NCBI GenBank assembly: GCA_900316745.1
Contig: ONEB01000002.1
Location: 30,194-94,193 of the forward strand
Direction of reading: 5' to 3'
Source: an uncultured Eubacteriales bacterium
Lineage (GTDB): Bacteria > Bacillota > Clostridia > Oscillospirales > Oscillospiraceae
DNA length: 64,000 nucleotides
The first letter of the stretch is position 1; each line of letters starts with the position of its first letter. Below are positions 52,216 through 60,309 of this stretch, one piece after another. Under the pieces are notes generated by a model that did no database searches, was not told where the DNA came from, and was given only the letters and a program-made list of their open reading frames with translations. The position numbers were made by a program, and so were the translations under genes.

Positions 52216-52409
52216 GAGCAGCGGGAGAGCTCGAGGGGGCAAGGCCCGCCTCGAATTTGATCTATCGTCGCCGCAAGCCATTGAAAAGCCAGGCTTTTCA
52301 ATGGCTTGCTGATTGCGAGGCAATCATATTGGCGACTGCGAATCTTGTCAAAAGCCGAAAGGCTTTTTGACAAGATTGCCCGAAAGCGCGCCGAAACGCG
52401 CTTTCGGGG
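52216..52409 (-). repeat. Structured repeat family 1, copy B
   Basis: Minus strand, sense to the operon. First a separate 12-bp hairpin CCCGAAAGCGCG/CGCGCTTTCGGG (52380-52409) after the binding-protein stop. Then P0 AATCTTGTC.../...GACAAGATT (52341-52377), CGCA, closing stem GTCGCC/GGCGAC (52331-52336 with 52267-52272), AATAT, small hairpin GATTGC/GCAATC (52311-52325), a single A, an 18-bp hairpin (52273-52309), a 10-nt spacer and the 41-nt conserved end (52216-52256). Against copy A, spacing matches and two closing pairs change together (A-T to G-C, C-G to T-A). Confidence 0.85.
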
Positions 52410-52435
52410 AAAGGGGCTCGCAGTAGAAACAGATT

Positions 52436-53245
52436 TTATTTCTGCAGGAAGAGCAGGTTGTTGACGATGTCGGGATACTTCTCGGCGATCTTGGCGTAGG
52501 TGCCGTCGGCAACGAGCTCCTGCACGGCGTCATCGACCTTCTTGCACAGCTCCTCGTCTCCGGAGCGGAAGGCGATGCCGTACTGCTCGGCGCCGAGCTG
52601 CTCGTCGATGATCTTCAGGCCGTCGTGCTCGGCCACATAGGCGGCCGCGACCGGCATGTCGACGAACACGGCGTCAACGGAGTTGCCCTCGAGCTCGGTG
52701 AAGCACTTGAGGAAGCTGTCGCAGGTGACCACCTCACCGAACGTGGCGGCGAGATCCGCGAGATCCTCGTTCAGCAGCGCCTCGCCGGAGGTGCCGAGCT
52801 GCACCGCGACGGCCTTGCCTGCCAGGTCCTTGGAGGAGGCGACGCCGCTGTCCTCTTTCACGACCAGCACCTGGGTGTTGTCGTAGTAGGGCTCGCTGAT
52901 CACATAGCCGGCCTCGGTCATGCTGTCGAGGATGGTCATGCCGGACCAGACGCAGTCGCATTCATTGGAGTCGAGCTGCACGAGCTTCTGATCCCAGTTC
53001 ACGGGGAAGATCTCCAGCTCCCAGCCGAGCTTATCGCAGACGGCCTGGCAGACTTCAACGTCAAAGCCGGTGTACGCACCGTCGTCGCCCAGATAGCTGA
53101 ACGGGGGATACTCGGCGTCAACGCCCATGACAAAGGTGGTTCTCTCGTCGGCGGAGGGCGCTTCGGCGCCATCCTTGCTGCCGCAGCCGGCCAGGACGCC
53201 GACCAGCATCAGCGCTGCCAGTGCAAGAACAAGCAGTTTTTTCAT
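52436..53245 (-). CDS. Polar amino acid ABC transporter substrate-binding lipoprotein
   Basis: 269 residues from ATG 53245 (GGAGG upstream). Lipoprotein signal MKKLLVLALAALMLVGVLAGC with Cys21. SBP_bac_3 fold: FVMGVDAEYPPFSYLGDDGA, YTGFDVEVCQAVCDKLGWE, CDCVWSGMTI, the hinge-crossing LAGKAVAVQLGTSGE, VDAVFVDMPVAAAYV and the normal C-terminal segment EQYGIAFRSGDEELCKKVDD. First gene of the importer operon. Ligand is probably a polar or cyst(e)ine-like amino acid, not determinable by eye. Confidence 0.95.
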   Translation of the reverse strand: MKKLLVLALAALMLVGVLAGCGSKDGAEAPSADERTTFVMGVDAEYPPFSYLGDDGAYTGFDVEVCQAVCDKLGWELEIFPVNWDQKLVQLDSNECDCVWSGMTILDSMTEAGYVISEPYYDNTQVLVVKEDSGVASSKDLAGKAVAVQLGTSGEALLNEDLADLAATFGEVVTCDSFLKCFTELEGNSVDAVFVDMPVAAAYVAEHDGLKIIDEQLGAEQYGIAFRSGDEELCKKVDDAVQELVADGTYAKIAEKYPDIVNNLLFLQK

Positions 53246-53284
53246 AATGGGTTCCTCCATTCGGTTTTGAATTAGTTCGCTATC

Positions 53285-53313
53285 ATGCTACCACGTTAGC
53301 GCACTAAAGTAAA
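53285..53313 (-). promoter_or_regulatory. promoter of the amino acid ABC operon
   Basis: Minus strand TTTACT (53308-53313), 17 nt, TAGCAT (53285-53290). The spacer holds the short dyad TTAG-TGCG-CTAA, a possible operator. Confidence 0.5.
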
Positions 53314-53458
53314 GCCTTTTTTTGCTCTGCACGCGCTTTTCTCTGTTTTGCGCAGTTTTTCGGCGCGAAAACCGGCGCGGACACAGCAAACCGCCTAAGA
53401 ATTCGCGCGCAGAACGGGCATTGCGGTGCTTTTTCGCGGGAAGTTCACAATTTTGCCC

Positions 53459-53487
53459 TTGTTTGCCGGGGCGATCCATAGTAGAAT
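53459..53487 (+). promoter_or_regulatory. candidate promoter of the permuted binding protein gene
   Basis: TTGTTT (53459-53464), 17 nt, TAGAAT (53482-53487), 54 nt before the ATG. The rest of the ~295-nt gap between the divergent binding-protein genes shows no other clear signal. Confidence 0.45.
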
Positions 53488-53540
53488 AAGCCCGGCGCCG
53501 CTGCGGCGCTTGACTTTGATTTTATGGGAGCTTTACAGAT

Positions 53541-54377
53541 ATGATCCGAAACTTACGCGCACGCATGACAGCGCTGCTGCTCGCGCTTGCGGCGCTGTGG
53601 TCGCTCGCGGGCTGCGCCAAGACCGTCGGCAGCTACCGCGTGCTCAAAACGTTCGGCGAGGAATCGTTCCGCATCGGCTACCGGCTGGACGATCAGGTCG
53701 CCAACTACATCGACGCCGCCCTGCGCGCCCTCGCCGCGGACGGCACCGTGCGCAAGCTCGCCGTCGAGTGGATGGGCACGGACGAGACGCTCATCGAGGC
53801 CGACACCGAGGCGCTGAAAAATCTCGGCACGATCCCGAAGCGCACGCTGATCGTCGGCGTGAACGATTCGAGCTTTCCGCTCAGCTATGCCGACGGCAGG
53901 CACTTCGACGGCTTTGATATCGCGCTGGCGCGCGCCGTGTGCGAAAAGCTCGGCTGGAACGTGCGCTTTCAGGCCGTCGCGCCGAGCGACGTGTACATCC
54001 AGCTCACGAGCGGCAATGTCGACTGCGTCTGGGGCGGCATGACGCTCGAGGACGTGAATCTCACAGAGAGCGGCAAGGAAAAGCCGCTTAAGGAGCAGCT
54101 CGCGCTCTCGGCGGCGTATCTGAAAAGCGAGATCGTGCTCGTCTCGCGCGCAGATTCGCGCATCTCCAGCGCCTTTCGCCTGCGCGGACAGAGCGTCATG
54201 CTTGACTCCGGCGAGCAGTATATCGCGGCTCTGCAGTCCGACTCCGGGCTCGTCCGGCGCTGCGGCGCGATCGAGCGCGTCAACGGCGGCGCGCAGCAGT
54301 GCTTCACCGCCCTGCAGAGCGGCGAGTGCGCCGCGATCGTGACGGATTCCGTCGCGCTGGCTTACTATAATAAATAA
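53541..54377 (+). CDS. Substrate-binding lipoprotein with circularly permuted SBP_bac_3 fold
   Basis: 278 residues; lipobox LAGC with Cys25. Residues 102-278 align with residues ~35-200 of the neighbouring binding protein (TLIVGVNDSSFPLSY, FDGFDIALARAVCEKLGWN, VDCVWGGMTLEDV, the region ending AIVTDSVALAYYNK) and then stop, lacking the usual final ~60 residues. That missing part is found instead at the N-terminus: residues 32-79 (YRVLKTFGEESFRIGYR, then VANYIDAALRALAADGTVRK) match the neighbour's C-terminal EQYGIAFR...VADGTYAKIAEKY. The fold thus seems complete but permuted. Divergent from the transporter operon; may supply it or act as a sensor. Confidence 0.8.
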   Translation: MIRNLRARMTALLLALAALWSLAGCAKTVGSYRVLKTFGEESFRIGYRLDDQVANYIDAALRALAADGTVRKLAVEWMGTDETLIEADTEALKNLGTIPKRTLIVGVNDSSFPLSYADGRHFDGFDIALARAVCEKLGWNVRFQAVAPSDVYIQLTSGNVDCVWGGMTLEDVNLTESGKEKPLKEQLALSAAYLKSEIVLVSRADSRISSAFRLRGQSVMLDSGEQYIAALQSDSGLVRRCGAIERVNGGAQQCFTALQSGECAAIVTDSVALAYYNK

Positions 54378-54420
54378 AGAATCAGAATTATGAACACCTT
54401 GAAGCACTCCGGCGCCGTCA

Positions 54421-54458
54421 CGGCGAGGGCGCGCAGGGCGGCGTCGATGTAGTTGGCG
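54421..54458. repeat. 38-bp inverted copy of part of the binding-protein gene
   Basis: Exact reverse complement of 53699-53736, with weaker similarity for about 12 nt beyond. On the minus strand it lies in an open frame (about 54365-54520) encoding HAANYIDAALRAL, so it looks like a fragment of another binding-protein tail. It lies in the 245-nt gap after the permuted gene. Confidence 0.85.
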
Positions 54459-54531
54459 GCATGATCGTCGCCGACGAGGATCCGCTCGGACTTGTTCAGG
54501 CCGCGTCCGCCGGCTAACCGCATCCGATCCT

Positions 54532-54572
54532 TTCTCACCACAGGGGCCGACCGCCTCTGTGGTGAGAAGCCT
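54532..54572 (+). terminator. hairpin upstream of the Ldh2-type gene
   Basis: TCTCACCACAG/CTGTGGTGAGA (54533-54543/54557-54567) followed by AGCCTGTTTT; 55 nt upstream of the next start. A terminator of the preceding gene or a leader attenuator. Confidence 0.55.
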
Positions 54573-54622
54573 GTTTTCACCAAGCAAACTATGAAGAAAT
54601 TTCTATACTGGAGGAAACTGCA

Positions 54623-55681
54623 ATGCTCCATCTATCTTTCGAGCAGGAAAAACAGCTGATCCGCGGCCTGTGCAAGGCGCTGGACGTCGAAGAGATCGAC
54701 GCCCACTATCTGTCCGAGGTCGTCACGCACTCCGACTTCACCGGCACCTATTCCCACGGCCTGTCCCGTCTGTGCATCTATCTGCGCCAGTACATGGCCA
54801 ACGCCCTCATTGCGAAGCCCGACTTCAAACTCGCGAGCGACAAGGACGCCGCCCTCGTCTTCGACTGCGGCGGCGGCTCCGGCATCGCTGCGGTGAACCG
54901 CGTGTATGACGAGGTGCTCAAGCGCGCGAAGAAGTACGGCGTGGCCGCCGGCGTCGGCCGCAACAGCGCGAACATCGGCTGCGGCGCCTACTACGGCCAC
55001 CGCATGGCTGAGGACAACATGATCGGCATCGTCGTGTCGAACACCTATCCCTGCCAGGCACCGTTCGGCGGCGCCGACCGTCTGATCGGCACCAACCCGA
55101 TCATCCTCGGCTGCCCCACCACCAATCCCGACCGCCCGATCGTCATCGACGTCTCCACCAGCGGCGTCGCCATCGGCAAGGTGCAGGCCTATCGCCGTGA
55201 GAACAAGGAAATGCCCGAGGGCTGGGCCAACGACTACGACGGCAGCCCGACCACCGATCCGAACGTCGCCTACTGCGTCCGTCCGATGGGCGGCCACAAG
55301 GGCTACGGCCTCGCGGTATTCGTCGATATGTTCGGCGGCGTCCTGTCCGACGCGCTGACCAGCCCCGAGATCCCGTTCGTCGAGGATATGCGCCCCGAGG
55401 AGACCGGCTTCGCCGTCATTCTGCTCGACATCGCGCACTTCATCGACGTCGATCGCTTCAAGGAGCACTCCTCCCTGTACGCGAGCCTCATCAAGAACAG
55501 CCGCACCGCCACCGGCGTGAAGGAGATCTTCATGCCCGGCGAGATCGAGGCGCGTCTGCTCGAGGAGCGCAAGGTCACGGGCGTGGACTTCTCCGACGCG
55601 CTTGAGGCGGAGCTGACAGAGCTCGGCCGCAAGTGCGGCGCCCTCGGCCCGGACGGCAAGCTCACCGATCTGCTCGCCTGA
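54623..55681 (+). CDS. Malate/L-lactate dehydrogenase (Ldh2/COG2055) family oxidoreductase
   Basis: 352 residues, normal for the family; GGAGG lies upstream of the ATG. The catalytic His region THSDFTGTYSHGLSRL is followed by GVGRNSANIGCGAYYG, the NAD(P)-binding TYPCQAPFGGADRLIGTNPI and VDVSTSGVAIGKV, and GGHKGYGLAVFVD. COG2055 enzymes oxidise L-lactate, malate, sulpholactate or ureidoglycolate with NAD(P). It lies ahead of lctD-etfBA on the same strand, suggesting a role in 2-hydroxyacid metabolism. The substrate is not certain. Confidence 0.9.
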   Translation: MLHLSFEQEKQLIRGLCKALDVEEIDAHYLSEVVTHSDFTGTYSHGLSRLCIYLRQYMANALIAKPDFKLASDKDAALVFDCGGGSGIAAVNRVYDEVLKRAKKYGVAAGVGRNSANIGCGAYYGHRMAEDNMIGIVVSNTYPCQAPFGGADRLIGTNPIILGCPTTNPDRPIVIDVSTSGVAIGKVQAYRRENKEMPEGWANDYDGSPTTDPNVAYCVRPMGGHKGYGLAVFVDMFGGVLSDALTSPEIPFVEDMRPEETGFAVILLDIAHFIDVDRFKEHSSLYASLIKNSRTATGVKEIFMPGEIEARLLEERKVTGVDFSDALEAELTELGRKCGALGPDGKLTDLLA

Positions 55682-55779
55682 ACGAAAACGCACGCCTGGC
55701 TGAACCTGCGAAAGCGGGATCGGCCAATTTTCGGCAAACAGCTGTCCTTAGCTTTATTTCTAAAACAGGAGGAACTTGC

Positions 55780-57213
55780 ATGGCAACCTACAATCAGATC
55801 ACACCTGAGATCGCCGAGCAGCTGAAAGCTGTTGTCGGCGAAAAACGATTCTCTGCGGGCGAGGCGGTCGATCCGAATTACAGCCACGACGAGATGCCGA
55901 TCTACGGGAAGTATTTCCCCGAGGTCGCGGTGGACGTGGAGACGACGGAAGAAGTCTCGAAGATCATGAAGATCTGCAACGACAACAAAATCCCCGTCAC
56001 CTGCCGCGGCGCGGGCACGGGTCTCGTGGGCGGCTGCGTGCCGCTGTGCGGCGGCGTGGTGCTCTGCACGCGCCGCATGAACAAGATCCTGCACTATGAC
56101 ATGGACAACCTCGTCGTGCGCATCCAGCCGGGCGTCCTGCTCAAGGACCTCGCCGCGGACGCGCTCGCGCACGGGCTGATGTATCCGCCCGATCCCGGCG
56201 AGAAGACCGCCACCGTCGGCGGCAACATCTCCACGAACGCCGGCGGCATGCGCGCGGTGAAGTACGGCGTCACGCGCGACTATGTGCTGGCGCTCACGGT
56301 CGTGCTCGCCGACGGCCGCATCATCGAGCTCGGCAAGACCGTCTGCAAGACCAGCTCCGGTTACAGCCTGCTGCACCTGATGGTCGGCTCCGAGGGCACG
56401 CTCGGCGTCATCACCGAGATGACCATGAAGCTCATCCCGAATCCGGTGTGCGACGTCAGCTGTCTCGTGCCGTTCGCGGACGTGGAGAGCTGCATCAAGT
56501 TCGTGCCGCACATCAAGCTCGCGAATCTCGATCCCCAGTCCATCGAGTTCATGGACGCGGACATCGTGACGTCCTCCTCCGCGTTCACCGGCATCCCGAC
56601 GTTCCCGGAGCGCGTCAAGGAGGCCGACGTCGGCGCGTCCCTGCTCGTGACGTTCGTCGGCGCGGACGAGGATGAGCTCGACCAGAAGCTCATCAAGCTC
56701 GGCAGGATCGCCGAGGAAGCCGGCGCGCTGGACGTGCTCGTCGTCGCGACGAGCTCCAACAAGAAGGCCGCCTGGGCCGCCCGCTCCAGCTTCCTGACCG
56801 CCATCGAGGCCGACACGAAGCTGCTCGACGAGATGGACGTCGTCGTCCCCGTCGACAAGATCCCCGCGTTCCTGCTCTACATCCGCTCTCTCGGCGAGCA
56901 GGAGGGCCTCACGATCCGCAACTTCGGTCACGCGGGCGACGGCAACCTGCACATCTACTGCTGCTCCAACGATCTGGAGCTGGATGAGTTCAAGCGCCGC
57001 ACCAAGATCATCATGGACAAGGCTTATGCCAAGTGCGCGGAGCTGGAGGGTCAGGTCTCCGGCGAGCACGCCATCGGTCACGCGAAGATGCAGTATCTGC
57101 GCGAGTCCGTGGGCGAGGACGTGTTCGCGCTGATGGGCGAGATCAAGCGCGTCTTTGACCCGAACTACATCCTCAACCCGGGCAAGGTCTGCGACGCCTC
57201 CCTCGTCGGCTGA
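55780..57213 (+). CDS. FAD-linked 2-hydroxyacid (lactate) dehydrogenase, LctD/GlcD-like
   Basis: 477 residues from ATG 55780 (AGGAGGAA upstream); the longer open frame overlaps the preceding gene. FAD_binding_4 domain with PVTCRGAGTGLVGGCVPLCGG and the pyrophosphate loop VGGNISTNAGGMRAVKYG. The C-terminal FAD-oxidase domain has FGHAGDGNLHIYCC (metal/substrate His) and GEHAIGHAK. Directly followed by etfB and etfA, as in Acetobacterium lctBCD, where the complex drives endergonic NAD reduction by lactate with reduced ferredoxin through flavin-based confurcation. D-lactate is the likeliest substrate, inferred. Confidence 0.93.
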   Translation: MATYNQITPEIAEQLKAVVGEKRFSAGEAVDPNYSHDEMPIYGKYFPEVAVDVETTEEVSKIMKICNDNKIPVTCRGAGTGLVGGCVPLCGGVVLCTRRMNKILHYDMDNLVVRIQPGVLLKDLAADALAHGLMYPPDPGEKTATVGGNISTNAGGMRAVKYGVTRDYVLALTVVLADGRIIELGKTVCKTSSGYSLLHLMVGSEGTLGVITEMTMKLIPNPVCDVSCLVPFADVESCIKFVPHIKLANLDPQSIEFMDADIVTSSSAFTGIPTFPERVKEADVGASLLVTFVGADEDELDQKLIKLGRIAEEAGALDVLVVATSSNKKAAWAARSSFLTAIEADTKLLDEMDVVVPVDKIPAFLLYIRSLGEQEGLTIRNFGHAGDGNLHIYCCSNDLELDEFKRRTKIIMDKAYAKCAELEGQVSGEHAIGHAKMQYLRESVGEDVFALMGEIKRVFDPNYILNPGKVCDASLVG

Positions 57214-57230
57214 GAAGAAAGGAGAACGTT

Positions 57231-58025
57231 ATGCTGAAAATACTCGTTTGTGTCAAGCAGATCCCGGACGTCGATCTCGTGAAGATGGACCCCGAGACCG
57301 GCAACCTCGTGCGCGCCGGCGTCCCCACGCTGACGAACCCGCTGGACTTGAACGCCCTGGAAGCGGCTGTCAGAGTCAAGGAGCAGTACGGCGGCGAGGT
57401 CACCCTCATCACCATGGGACCTCCGATGGCGGAGAGCACGCTGCGTGAGTGCCTTGCCGTCGGCGGCGACGACGCGATTCTGATCTCCGGCCGTCCGTTC
57501 GGCGGCGCGGACACGCTGTCCACCAGCTATTCCATCGTCAAGGCCTCCGAGATGAAGGGCAAGTTCGACCTCATCTTCTGCGGCAAGGAATCGCTCGACG
57601 GCGCCACCGGCCAGATGGCCTCTCAGCTCGCGGAGCGCTTCGACGCCTCCCAGATCTCCTGCTGCTACTCCATCGAGAGCATCTCCGACGGCAAGATCCG
57701 CGCCGTGCGCGCGCTCGAGGACGGCAAGGAGGTCGTGGAAGCGACGCTGCCCTGCCTGCTCACCGTGGAGAAGGACAACTTCTACGGCAGACTTCCCAAC
57801 CTGAAGGCCTATCTCGACTCCAAGACCGCGCCGATCACCACCTACACGGAGAACGACATCGACGGTCTGGATCTGAACAAGATCGGCGTCCCCGGTTCCG
57901 GCACCATCGTGCCGAAGATCTATCCGCCCGAGCTGCCTGAGCCCGGTCAGATCATCAGCACCGGCAGCGCCAAGTCCGACGCTAAGAAGCTCGTGGAGAT
58001 TCTGGCGGAAAAAGGTTCGATTTAA
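57231..58025 (+). CDS. etfB: Electron transfer flavoprotein beta subunit
   Basis: 264 residues. MLKILVCVKQIPDVDLVKMD start, LNALEAAVRVKEQYGGEVTLITMGP, and the loop of the beta subunit nucleotide site FCGKESLDGATGQMASQLAE; C-terminal arm reaching PPELPEPGQII. The VTLITMGPP and DGATGQ motifs match bifurcating EtfB sequences, with FAD rather than AMP at this site. 17 nt after lctD; AAAGGAG upstream. Confidence 0.95.
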   Translation: MLKILVCVKQIPDVDLVKMDPETGNLVRAGVPTLTNPLDLNALEAAVRVKEQYGGEVTLITMGPPMAESTLRECLAVGGDDAILISGRPFGGADTLSTSYSIVKASEMKGKFDLIFCGKESLDGATGQMASQLAERFDASQISCCYSIESISDGKIRAVRALEDGKEVVEATLPCLLTVEKDNFYGRLPNLKAYLDSKTAPITTYTENDIDGLDLNKIGVPGSGTIVPKIYPPELPEPGQIISTGSAKSDAKKLVEILAEKGSI

Positions 58026-58038
58026 GGAGGGCGAAACG

Positions 58039-59043
58039 ATGCAGAAATCTGATTATAAAAATATGTGGGTTTATATCGAGCATGACGGCAAAACCGCCGC
58101 GCCCGTGGGTCTGGAGCTCTGCTGTGAGCTCAGAAAGCTCTGCGATCAGACCGGCGACAAGCTCTATGCCGTCATCCTCGGCAAGCTCCCCGAGCCTGAG
58201 ATCGACAGGGTCAAGGAGTGCGGCATCGACGGCATCATTCAGGTGAGCGGCACCGGCTATGAATACTTCAACACCGACGCCTACGCCAACGCCTTCACGG
58301 TGCTCTCCCGCAAGTATAACCCCTCCGCCATCTTCGTCGGCGGCACGATCAACGGCCGCGACTTCGCGCCGCGCTTCGCCGTGCAGCTCGACACCGGCTG
58401 CACCTCCGACGCCATGGAGCTGGAGTATGACCCCGAGACCGGCGACATTCAGTTCATCGAGCCCGCTGTCGGCGGCAAGATCATGGCCGTCATCACCGTT
58501 CCCGTCCTGCGCCCGCAGGTCGGCACGATCCGTCCCGGCACGTTCAAGTACGCCCCCACCGGCGCCAAGGCCGAGATCGACTGCATCGAAGAGGAGATCA
58601 GCTTCGATCCCGAAGCCATCCGCTGCAGGCACATCGACTTCATCCCCGACGATGTGGACCCCGAGCTGGACATCGCCAACGCCGACTGCATCGTCTGCGT
58701 CGGCAACGGTCTGAAGGACTCCGAGCACCTCGAGCGCTATCGGGAGCTGGCGAAGCTCCTCGGCGGCAAGATCGGCTGCACGAGACCGCTGTTCGACCGC
58801 GGCATCCTGCCCTATAAGCTCCAGATCGGCCAGTCCGGCGTCATGGTCAAGACGAAGCTCTATATCAGCTTCGGCGTCTCCGGCGCCGTGAACCACACCG
58901 CCGGCGTGGACGCGGATCTGTTCATCGCCGTCGACAAAAACCCCGAGGCGCAGATCTTCAACTACTGCGACTACGGCATCGTCGGCGACATGGACGAGGT
59001 CTGCGACGAGATGATCGAGCTGCTCAAAGCCAGAAAGGCGTAA
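58039..59043 (+). CDS. etfA: Electron transfer flavoprotein alpha subunit
   Basis: 334 residues, without the N-terminal ferredoxin domain some LctC-type EtfA proteins carry. N-terminal alpha/beta domain; C-terminal FAD domain with AVGGKIMAVITVPVLRPQVGTIRPG, RPLFDRGILPYKLQIGQSGVMVKTKLY split over two segments, and the FAD-binding FGVSGAVNHTAGVDADLF. Completes the LctD-EtfAB complex. A strong terminator follows. Confidence 0.95.
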   Translation: MQKSDYKNMWVYIEHDGKTAAPVGLELCCELRKLCDQTGDKLYAVILGKLPEPEIDRVKECGIDGIIQVSGTGYEYFNTDAYANAFTVLSRKYNPSAIFVGGTINGRDFAPRFAVQLDTGCTSDAMELEYDPETGDIQFIEPAVGGKIMAVITVPVLRPQVGTIRPGTFKYAPTGAKAEIDCIEEEISFDPEAIRCRHIDFIPDDVDPELDIANADCIVCVGNGLKDSEHLERYRELAKLLGGKIGCTRPLFDRGILPYKLQIGQSGVMVKTKLYISFGVSGAVNHTAGVDADLFIAVDKNPEAQIFNYCDYGIVGDMDEVCDEMIELLKARKA

Positions 59044-59057
59044 AAACTGCACAGCAA

Positions 59058-59090
59058 AAGGCGCGCTGCATCGGCAGCGCGCCTTGTTTG
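59058..59090. terminator. terminator between etfA and the TRIC-NUDIX gene
   Basis: AAGGCGCGCTGC/GCAGCGCGCCTT around ATCG, A run before and GTTTGTTT after; convergent genes. Confidence 0.9.
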
Positions 59091-59102
59091 TTTGGAGATG
59101 TA

Positions 59103-60308
59103 TCAGATCGTCCCGTTTTCCATGCACCACACGCGCAGGACTGCCGCCTGGGTCTTGCCGTCGGGGACGTTCCCCTTTGCAATCTCCTGCACGAGGTCGG
59201 AAAGCGGCATGGCCTCGAGCGCGAGAAATTCGTCGTCGTCGAGCTTCTGCTCCCCGAACGTGAGCCCGCGCGCGAGATACATCCAGATCACCTCGTCGGA
59301 GTACGCCGCGGCGGGGTAGTAGGTGCCGAGGCAGATGAGCTCCTTGGGCTCGATGCCGGTCTCTTCGCGCAGCTCGCGCCGCGCGGCCTCCTCGGGGGGC
59401 TCGGCCTTGCTGTCGCGCTTGCCCGCCGGGATCTCGAGGATCACCTCGTTCAGCGGATAGCGAAACTGCTTTTCCACGATCACTCTGCCGTCGTCCGTCA
59501 TCGGCACGACGCACACCGCGCCGACATGGCGGCTCAGCTCGCGCGAGGCCGTGTGCCCGTTCGGCAGGCGCACCGTGTCGGTGTAAAAATCGAGGATCTT
59601 GCCGTGGTAGACGAGCTTCGACGCCGTCATAACCTCATTGAGTTCGTCCATGGGTTCGTCTGCTCCTTTCACGTCGTCCGAGAGCGCGTGCGCCCTCGGG
59701 AGATTCCAGCGGTAGTGCGCCGCGAGACAGCGCAGCGTGACCGTCACAAGGATGCTCAAAATGACCGCCGCCGCCTCCGGCAGCACCGGCTGCAGCAGCA
59801 GAAACAGCCCCGCGCCCACAAGCAGCGCCGAGGCATAGACATGCCTGCGGAACACGCTCGGCACCTCGCCGGCGAGCACATCGCGCAGCACGCCGCCGCC
59901 CGTGCCGGTGAGCAGCGCCACGAACAGCAGCAGCCACACGCTGCTCTGCCCGGAGCGCTCGGCAAGCAGGATCGCCGTCGCGCCGAAGATGCCCATGCCC
60001 ACCGCGTCCGACACGAGCAGCAGCAGATCCGACGCGCGCTTGTTTTTCAGCGCCGTGCGGCGCATCGCGGGGAAGAACAGCAGCACCGAGCTTAAAAGCC
60101 CCACGATCAGCCAGACCGGGTCGCGAAACGCCATCGGCGGCGTCAGCCCCAGCATCAGATCGCGCAGGATGCCGCCGCCCACCGCCGTCGCGGAGCCGAG
60201 GATGCATACGCCGAAGAGATCCATCTCCTTGCGGATGCCCACCGCCGCGCCGCTCACGGCAAAGGCAATCGTGCCGATCAGCTCGAGGATGAAGAAAAAC
60301 GTGTCCAT
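59103..60308 (-). CDS. Fusion of TRIC-type membrane channel (UPF0126) with NUDIX hydrolase
   Basis: 401 residues from ATG 60308 (GGAGG upstream, 1 nt after the preceding stop). Residues 1-~205 are a full UPF0126/TRIC protein: seven spans with two glycine-rich repeats, ATAVGGGILRDLMLG and LTGTGGGVLRDVLAG, a family of cation channels. Residues ~220-401 are a full ADP-ribose pyrophosphatase: EIPAGKRDSKAEPPEEAARRELREETGIE contains the NUDIX box (in pieces). The two parts join without a stop. An internal AAAGGAG followed by ATG (59651) could start the 182-residue NUDIX protein separately. A recent stop-codon loss or a working fusion are both possible. Confidence 0.87.
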   Translation of the reverse strand: MDTFFFILELIGTIAFAVSGAAVGIRKEMDLFGVCILGSATAVGGGILRDLMLGLTPPMAFRDPVWLIVGLLSSVLLFFPAMRRTALKNKRASDLLLLVSDAVGMGIFGATAILLAERSGQSSVWLLLFVALLTGTGGGVLRDVLAGEVPSVFRRHVYASALLVGAGLFLLLQPVLPEAAAVILSILVTVTLRCLAAHYRWNLPRAHALSDDVKGADEPMDELNEVMTASKLVYHGKILDFYTDTVRLPNGHTASRELSRHVGAVCVVPMTDDGRVIVEKQFRYPLNEVILEIPAGKRDSKAEPPEEAARRELREETGIEPKELICLGTYYPAAAYSDEVIWMYLARGLTFGEQKLDDDEFLALEAMPLSDLVQEIAKGNVPDGKTQAAVLRVWCMENGTI

Positions 60309-60309
60309 G

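Noticed and set aside
54365-54631. 88-residue minus-strand frame containing HAANYIDAALRAL
   Set aside because: Considered as a small gene. It matches the binding-protein tail only over the 38-bp inverted repeat, lacks a signal peptide and start signal, and crosses the hairpin at 54532, so it is listed as a repeat fragment instead.
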